Shown here: in pieces, positions 31,025-35,007 of the stretch | Layout of the letters: every line of letters begins with the position of its first letter | How positions within the stretch are numbered: position 1 is the first letter of the stretch | From: an uncultured Coprococcus sp. | GTDB lineage: Bacteria; Bacillota; Clostridia; Lachnospirales; Lachnospiraceae | Length of the DNA: 35,007 nt | Direction of reading: 5' to 3' | Assembly: GCA_934247115.1 (NCBI GenBank) | Contig: CAKQIY010000021.1 | Span: 1-35,007, forward strand | Position numbers and translations under genes: made by a program | Notes under the pieces: generated by a model | What the model was told of the DNA's origin: nothing | What the model saw: the letters and a program-made list of their open reading frames with translations, nothing else | Databases searched by the model: none

Positions 31025-31059
31025 TAACTAGTTTGAATATAGTAGATAAAGAGAGTATG

Positions 31060-31140
31060 CATGTGAAGATAAGTGCGTGTGAATAATCTCATGTGAAGAT
31101 AAGTACAGTACATGCGAAAGTAAGTGCATATGAGGATAAA
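31060..31140 (+). repeat. 30-bp leader repeat, CATGTGAAGATAAGT
   Basis: CATGTGAAGATAAGT occurs exactly at 31060-31074 and 31090-31104. Shorter variants follow at 31111 (CATGCGAAAGTAAGT) and 31127 (CATATGAGGATAA). They lie in the presumed untranslated leader of the MATE gene. In-frame ATGs in these units lack ribosome binding sites. Confidence 0.7.
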
Positions 31141-31204
31141 CACAAATGGCATGTACAGTAAGTACGATATGCGCAGTAGTAGAACATGCAGAAGAGAGGT
31201 ACAT

Positions 31205-32710
31205 ATGAAAGAGAAAGATAGCGTTATTGATAATGTAAAATCAGCTGATAGCAGGAAAACATCTGATAGTAGGAAAACAGCTGATAAAAGAATATTATCT
31301 GATAATAAAACAATATCTGCTGATGGGAAGCCATCTGCCAGTGAAAACCAAGAAAATAAGATGGGTGTTATGTCAGAGGGAAAGCTGCTGATGTCTATGT
31401 CGCTTCCTATGATCATTTCCATGCTTTTTCAGGCTATGTACAATGTAGTTGACAGTGTGTTTGTATCAAGGTTCAGCATGGATGGTCTTACAGCTGTGTC
31501 AACTGCGTTCCCGATACAGAATCTGATGATAGGCGTTTTCTCAGGACTGGGAGTCGGCTTTAATGCGTTTATATCCAAGGCTCTTGGTGAGAAGAAGTTT
31601 GACAGGGCAAATGAGGTTGCCAGACAGGGAATCTTCCTTGAGGCGATAGGCTATGTAATATTTCTGATAATAGGATTATTCTTTGCAAGGATGTTCATGG
31701 AAAGTCAGACAGGTGATGCGCAGGTTATACAGTATGGAACAGAATATCTTGAAGTGTGCTGTTGTTGTGCTTTTGGTATTGCTTTCCAGATGACATTTGA
31801 GAGATTGCTGCAGTCCACGGGACGCACAATGTACAGCATGATAACCCAGATACTTGGTGCGGTCATCAATCTTATACTTGATCCTATCATGATATTTGGA
31901 CTTCTTGGATGTCCTAGGATGGGTGTTAAGGGTGCGGCCATCGCGACAGTATGTGGCCAGTGCATAGCCGGAACACTGGCTATGATCTTCAATATCAAGA
32001 AGAATCCGGATCTACATATAACTCTGAGAAAATTCAGACCACATGGGGAGATAATTGGAAAGATACTCGGCGTTGGCGTGCCGTCGGTTATCATGGTTGC
32101 GATAGGCTCTGTGATGAATTATTTCCTGAATCTGATACTGTTCTCATTCTCGAAATTGGCTGTTGCAGTGTTTGGAGCGTATTTCAAGGTTCAGAGTATG
32201 GCATTTATGCCGGTATTCGGATTGAACAACGGAATGATACCGATAATTTCATACAATTATGGAGCACAGAGACCAGACAGAATGAAGCGCACCATGAAGC
32301 TTGGTGTTATGGTAGGATGTTCTATCATGTTGTTCTGTCTCGTTATCATGCAGCTGTTCCCTGGCCAGATACTTAAGATATTTGATGCGACTGATGATAT
32401 GCTGTCCATGGGAATCCCTGCTGTGAGGATCATGAGCACAGCATTTATATTTGCGGGATTTTCTGTCACATGTTCAGGAATGTTCCAGGCTGTTGGAAAG
32501 GGTGTGTACAGTATGATAGTATCCATGGCGAGACAGCTCTTTGTCATACTTCCTGTAGCGTATTTCCTTTCAAAGGCAATGAACAGTGTGAACGGCGTGT
32601 GGACAGCGTTCCCTATTGCAGAAATCTTCAGCGTAATTATATCAACAATTCTTCTTCTAAGGGTGTATAAAAAGATAGTAAAACCTTTGGAAAGAGGACA
32701 GATAGAGTAA
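31205..32710 (+). CDS. MATE-family multidrug/organic cation efflux transporter
   Basis: The product is a 501-residue inner-membrane antiporter with about 12 hydrophobic helices from residue 60 on (MSLPMIISMLFQAMYNVVDSVFVSRF, PIQNLMIGVFSGLGVGFNAFISKALGE, FMPVFGLNNGMIPIISYNYGA), typical of DinF/NorM-like MATE exporters driven by sodium or proton gradients. ATG 31205 is chosen for GAGAGGT just upstream; an earlier ATG at 31124 would begin in leader repeats. Unusual is the 55-residue hydrophilic N-terminus before MSEGKLLM, made of hexapeptide repeats (ADSRKT, SDSRKT, ADKRIL, SDNKTI), coded by 18-bp DNA units from 31244. Most MATE proteins begin at the MSEGK position. The substrate cannot be told. 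Confidence 0.92.
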   Translation: MKEKDSVIDNVKSADSRKTSDSRKTADKRILSDNKTISADGKPSASENQENKMGVMSEGKLLMSMSLPMIISMLFQAMYNVVDSVFVSRFSMDGLTAVSTAFPIQNLMIGVFSGLGVGFNAFISKALGEKKFDRANEVARQGIFLEAIGYVIFLIIGLFFARMFMESQTGDAQVIQYGTEYLEVCCCCAFGIAFQMTFERLLQSTGRTMYSMITQILGAVINLILDPIMIFGLLGCPRMGVKGAAIATVCGQCIAGTLAMIFNIKKNPDLHITLRKFRPHGEIIGKILGVGVPSVIMVAIGSVMNYFLNLILFSFSKLAVAVFGAYFKVQSMAFMPVFGLNNGMIPIISYNYGAQRPDRMKRTMKLGVMVGCSIMLFCLVIMQLFPGQILKIFDATDDMLSMGIPAVRIMSTAFIFAGFSVTCSGMFQAVGKGVYSMIVSMARQLFVILPVAYFLSKAMNSVNGVWTAFPIAEIFSVIISTILLLRVYKKIVKPLERGQIE

Positions 32711-32772
32711 AATAAGAGAATGATATACGGAGTGGAAATGCAATAATATAGACATGGCGCGTGGCATTTGTG

Positions 32773-32802
32773 TTGTGATAGAATACTATATAGTAGTATA
32801 GA
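32773..32802 (+). promoter_or_regulatory. Promoter/dyad region upstream of the cysteine desulfurase gene
   Basis: TTGTGA (32773-32778) and TATAGA (32797-32802) with an 18-base spacer could be a promoter. ATACT-N7-AGTAT (32783-32799) is a perfect dyad in the spacer and -10 region, where a repressor could act. An Rrf2-type regulator is one option, but no such gene is in the window. Confidence 0.4.
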
Positions 32803-32873
32803 TTTCATATGATGAACGCAGTTTTGCATTTGTCGCAGATAGATGGCAGAAAAGAAATGGAAAGAGAGCGGAC

Positions 32874-34055
32874 ATGGGAAAAATGATATATATGGATCAT
32901 GCAGCAACAACGGCGGTGAGACCTGAAGTGCTCGATGCCATGCTTCCTTACTTTACAGAAAAATATGGAAATCCCTCAGGCGTGTATACATTTGCGTCAA
33001 GAAATAAGGATGTAATAAATGTGGCAAGGGATATAATTGCCGATTCCCTTGGGGCGAAGCCTGAGGAGATCTACTTCACCGGGGGAGGCTCTGAGTCGGA
33101 CAACTGGGCTCTTAAGTCCGTTGCTGAAGCCTTCCAGGATAAGGGAAAGCATATAATCACAACAAGGATAGAACATCATGCGATTCTTCACACATGTCAG
33201 TATCTGGAGAAGCGCGGGTTTGCGGTGACATATCTTGATGTGGACGAAAAAGGAATGGTGGATCCAGATAAGCTGGAAGCAGCCATAAGACCGGACACGA
33301 TATTGATATCTGTTATGGCCGCCAACAATGAGATAGGAACCATAGAGCCAATCAGCAGGATTGGAGCCATAGCACATGAACATGGAATTCTGTTTCACAC
33401 GGATGCAGTTCAGGCGTATGGACAGATTCCACTGGATGTAAATGCCATGAATATAGATATGCTCAGCAGCAGCGGACATAAGCTTAATGGTCCGAAGGGA
33501 ATCGGATTTCTGTATATACGGAGTGGAATAAAGCTTGGAAGCTTTATACATGGAGGCCAGCAGGAGCGTGGGCGTCGCGCTGGAACAGAGAATGTACCGG
33601 GAATCGTTGGAATGGGCAAGGCCGCCGAGCTTGCGGTTCTATCTATGGAAGATAGAATGAAACGGGAGACAGACATAAGAGATCATATGATTCATAGAAT
33701 CCTGTCGGAGATACCGTATTCAAGGCTGAATGGACATGAGAAAGACCGACTTCCTAACAATGTGAATGTGAGCTTTCAGTTCGTTGAAGGAGAGACGATC
33801 CTTATCATGCTTGATATGGCAGGGATATGTGCTTCTGCAGGTTCTGCGTGCACATCGGGTTCTGTTGATCCATCACATGTGCTGACAGCTATTGGTCTTC
33901 CAAAGGAGATATCACATGGTGCTGTCAGACTTACACTTGGATATGAGAATACCATGGACGAAGCAGATACTGTGGTAGATAATCTCAAGAGGATTGTGGA
34001 AAATCTCAGAAAGATGTCACCTGCATATCAGGATTTTGTCAGTAGAAATAAATGA
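32874..34055 (+). CDS. Cysteine desulfurase (NifS/IscS type)
   Basis: This PLP enzyme takes sulfur from cysteine as a persulfide for tRNA thiolation and iron-sulfur clusters. The 393-residue protein begins MGKMIYMDHAATTAVRPEVL and has the PLP lysine K203 in SSSGHKLNGPKGIGFLY, IEHHAILHTCQYLEKRG, the HTDAVQAYGQ pocket and the acceptor C326 in AGSACTSGS. The long flexible SxxC loop marks the class I NifS/IscS group. The ribosome binding site is modest (GAGAGCGG before ATG 32874). It lies 92 bases upstream of mnmA, and no IscU or NifU scaffold gene adjoins it, so it is probably the dedicated sulfur donor for MnmA. Confidence 0.94.
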   Translation: MGKMIYMDHAATTAVRPEVLDAMLPYFTEKYGNPSGVYTFASRNKDVINVARDIIADSLGAKPEEIYFTGGGSESDNWALKSVAEAFQDKGKHIITTRIEHHAILHTCQYLEKRGFAVTYLDVDEKGMVDPDKLEAAIRPDTILISVMAANNEIGTIEPISRIGAIAHEHGILFHTDAVQAYGQIPLDVNAMNIDMLSSSGHKLNGPKGIGFLYIRSGIKLGSFIHGGQQERGRRAGTENVPGIVGMGKAAELAVLSMEDRMKRETDIRDHMIHRILSEIPYSRLNGHEKDRLPNNVNVSFQFVEGETILIMLDMAGICASAGSACTSGSVDPSHVLTAIGLPKEISHGAVRLTLGYENTMDEADTVVDNLKRIVENLRKMSPAYQDFVSRNK

Positions 34056-34147
34056 TTTGCAAAATACATGCTCTTGAATATAGTGCAGGATAAAAGATAG
34101 CATTAAAATAAGAATATACTACAGTTATTATTTATTATAAAGAGGAA

Positions 34148-35007
34148 ATGAAGTTGAATGATACAGATAAGAAGACAGTATGTGTAGGCATGTCGGGCGG
34201 AGTTGATTCGTCGGTTGCCGCACTTTTGCTCAAGGAGCAGGGCTATAATGTAATAGGAGTTACCATGCAGATATGGCAGGACGAGGACCGTGACGTGGTG
34301 AGTGCCCATGCCGGATGCTGCGGGCTGTCAGCAGTTGACGATGCCAGACGTGTGGCGTCGCAGCTCGATATTCCGTATTACGTTATGAACTTCAAGGAAG
34401 AATTCAAGAAGTACGTAATAGACTATTTTGTGGACGAGTATAAGCATGGCAGAACTCCGAATCCATGTATCGCCTGCAACAGATATGTAAAATGGGAATC
34501 GCTGCTCACAAGATGCATGGCGATTGGTGGTGATTATATAGCCACAGGTCATTATGCAAGAATAATCCAGCTCCCAAACGGCAGATATACTCTTCAGGAG
34601 GCCAGGGGAATAGATAAGGATCAGACATATGCTCTCTACAATCTTACCCAGAAACAGCTAGCCAGGACTCTCATGCCGGTTGGAGAATACAGCAAGCCTG
34701 AGATCAGAAAGATTGCAGAGGATCACGGACTTATGGTGGCTCACAAGCCGGACAGCCAGGATATATGCTTTGTGCCAGATGGAGATTACGCCGGTTATCT
34801 TGAGAATGAAGCAGGACTTAAGGCGGTTCCGGGAGATTTTGTAGACATACATGGCAATGTGATCGGAAGACATAAAGGAATCATACACTACACCATAGGA
34901 CAGAGAAAAGGGCTTGGACTTGCGATGGGACATCCGGTTTTTGTGGTGGACATCATACCTGAGACAAATCAGGTCGTGATAGGAGAGAACGGAGACGTAT
35001 TCTCAGA
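34148..35007 (+). CDS. mnmA: tRNA-uridine 2-thiolase MnmA (3' end beyond window)
   Basis: MnmA adenylates and thiolates U34 of Lys, Glu and Gln tRNAs using persulfide sulfur. About 286 residues are visible and the frame is open at the window end. Seen are the PP-loop VGMSGGVDSSVAALLLKEQG, the first catalytic cysteine in NPCIACNRYVKW, ATGHYAR, KDQTYALYNL and the second in DSQDICFVPDGDY, then HYTIGQRKGLGL. ATG 34148 has AGAGG only two bases away; TTG 34154 has better spacing (eight bases), so the start may be six bases later. The neighbouring desulfurase is the likely sulfur donor; TusA-E relay genes are absent here. Confidence 0.93.
   Translation, partial: MKLNDTDKKTVCVGMSGGVDSSVAALLLKEQGYNVIGVTMQIWQDEDRDVVSAHAGCCGLSAVDDARRVASQLDIPYYVMNFKEEFKKYVIDYFVDEYKHGRTPNPCIACNRYVKWESLLTRCMAIGGDYIATGHYARIIQLPNGRYTLQEARGIDKDQTYALYNLTQKQLARTLMPVGEYSKPEIRKIAEDHGLMVAHKPDSQDICFVPDGDYAGYLENEAGLKAVPGDFVDIHGNVIGRHKGIIHYTIGQRKGLGLAMGHPVFVVDIIPETNQVVIGENGDVFS

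Larger units (their letters stand above)
30660..31204. other. Long AT-rich gene-less region between the butyrate operon and the MATE gene
   Basis: No convincing gene occurs here; frames are short and lack ribosome binding sites. The stretch is strongly A/T-rich and composed largely of short direct repeats, listed separately (30844-30992 and 31060-31140), with one promoter candidate (30996-31024) near its end. I see no conserved RNA structure. Confidence 0.7.

Noticed and set aside
30525..31140. CRISPR array
   Set aside because: The repeats are contiguous or irregular, lack unique spacers of constant length and have no cas genes nearby.

Overview
The window is a stretch of low-to-moderate G+C Firmicute chromosome. 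Strong AAGGAGG-type ribosome binding sites, a complete acetyl-CoA to butyryl-CoA operon, a YgiQ-type radical SAM protein, a CBS/DRTGG pyrophosphatase and several small Lachnospiraceae-style membrane proteins point to a butyrate-producing member of the Lachnospiraceae, perhaps Coprococcus-like; the genus is inference. There is no phage, insertion sequence, CRISPR array or rRNA. Most of the window is ordinary core chromosome.

Layout. 1-3112: a minus-strand tRNA-Val with its own promoter, then ispF, two small membrane-protein genes, a convergent small hypothetical gene and queH. 3190-7670: promoter, carA and carB (overlapping by one base) and a terminator. 7769-10307: a CBS/DRTGG family II pyrophosphatase and a TIGR01212-type radical SAM protein. 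10302-11257 (minus): two related XRE-family helix-turn-helix genes; the upstream one has no ATG, GTG or TTG start, only an ACG correctly placed after a perfect Shine-Dalgarno sequence. They diverge from thyA-folA (11448-12794), with repeats suggesting an operator between them. 12920-14029: a protein joining a YbjQ-like domain to a RanBP2-like zinc finger, behind a region of duplicated promoter elements and a TGTGA-N6-TCACA palindrome.

14102-24157 is the least understood part: a rhomboid protease, a TPR-like protein with a long acidic tail, a 1162-residue Gly-rich/coiled-coil protein ending in what looks like an AAA+-type fold without Walker lysine, an MreB/Mbl-family actin homologue and a YgiQ radical SAM enzyme, all on one strand. 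The middle genes look like parts of a scaffold or cytoskeletal apparatus without an obvious named counterpart.

24185-30521 is the butyrate operon thl-crt-hbd-bcd-etfB-etfA. It has its own promoter, codon use typical of high expression, a structured 151-base crt-hbd gap with a possible 14-residue ORF, and a very strong terminator. Together these enzymes condense two acetyl-CoA, reduce, dehydrate and reduce again to butyryl-CoA, with Bcd-Etf likely bifurcating electrons to ferredoxin. The final butyryl-CoA to butyrate step is not in the window.

30525-31330 is unusually rich in short tandem repeats (15-bp, 13-bp, about 47-bp, 30-bp and 18-bp units), the last inside the N-terminus of a MATE transporter gene. 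The window ends with a cysteine desulfurase gene and the start of mnmA, which together supply the thiolation of tRNA wobble uridine.
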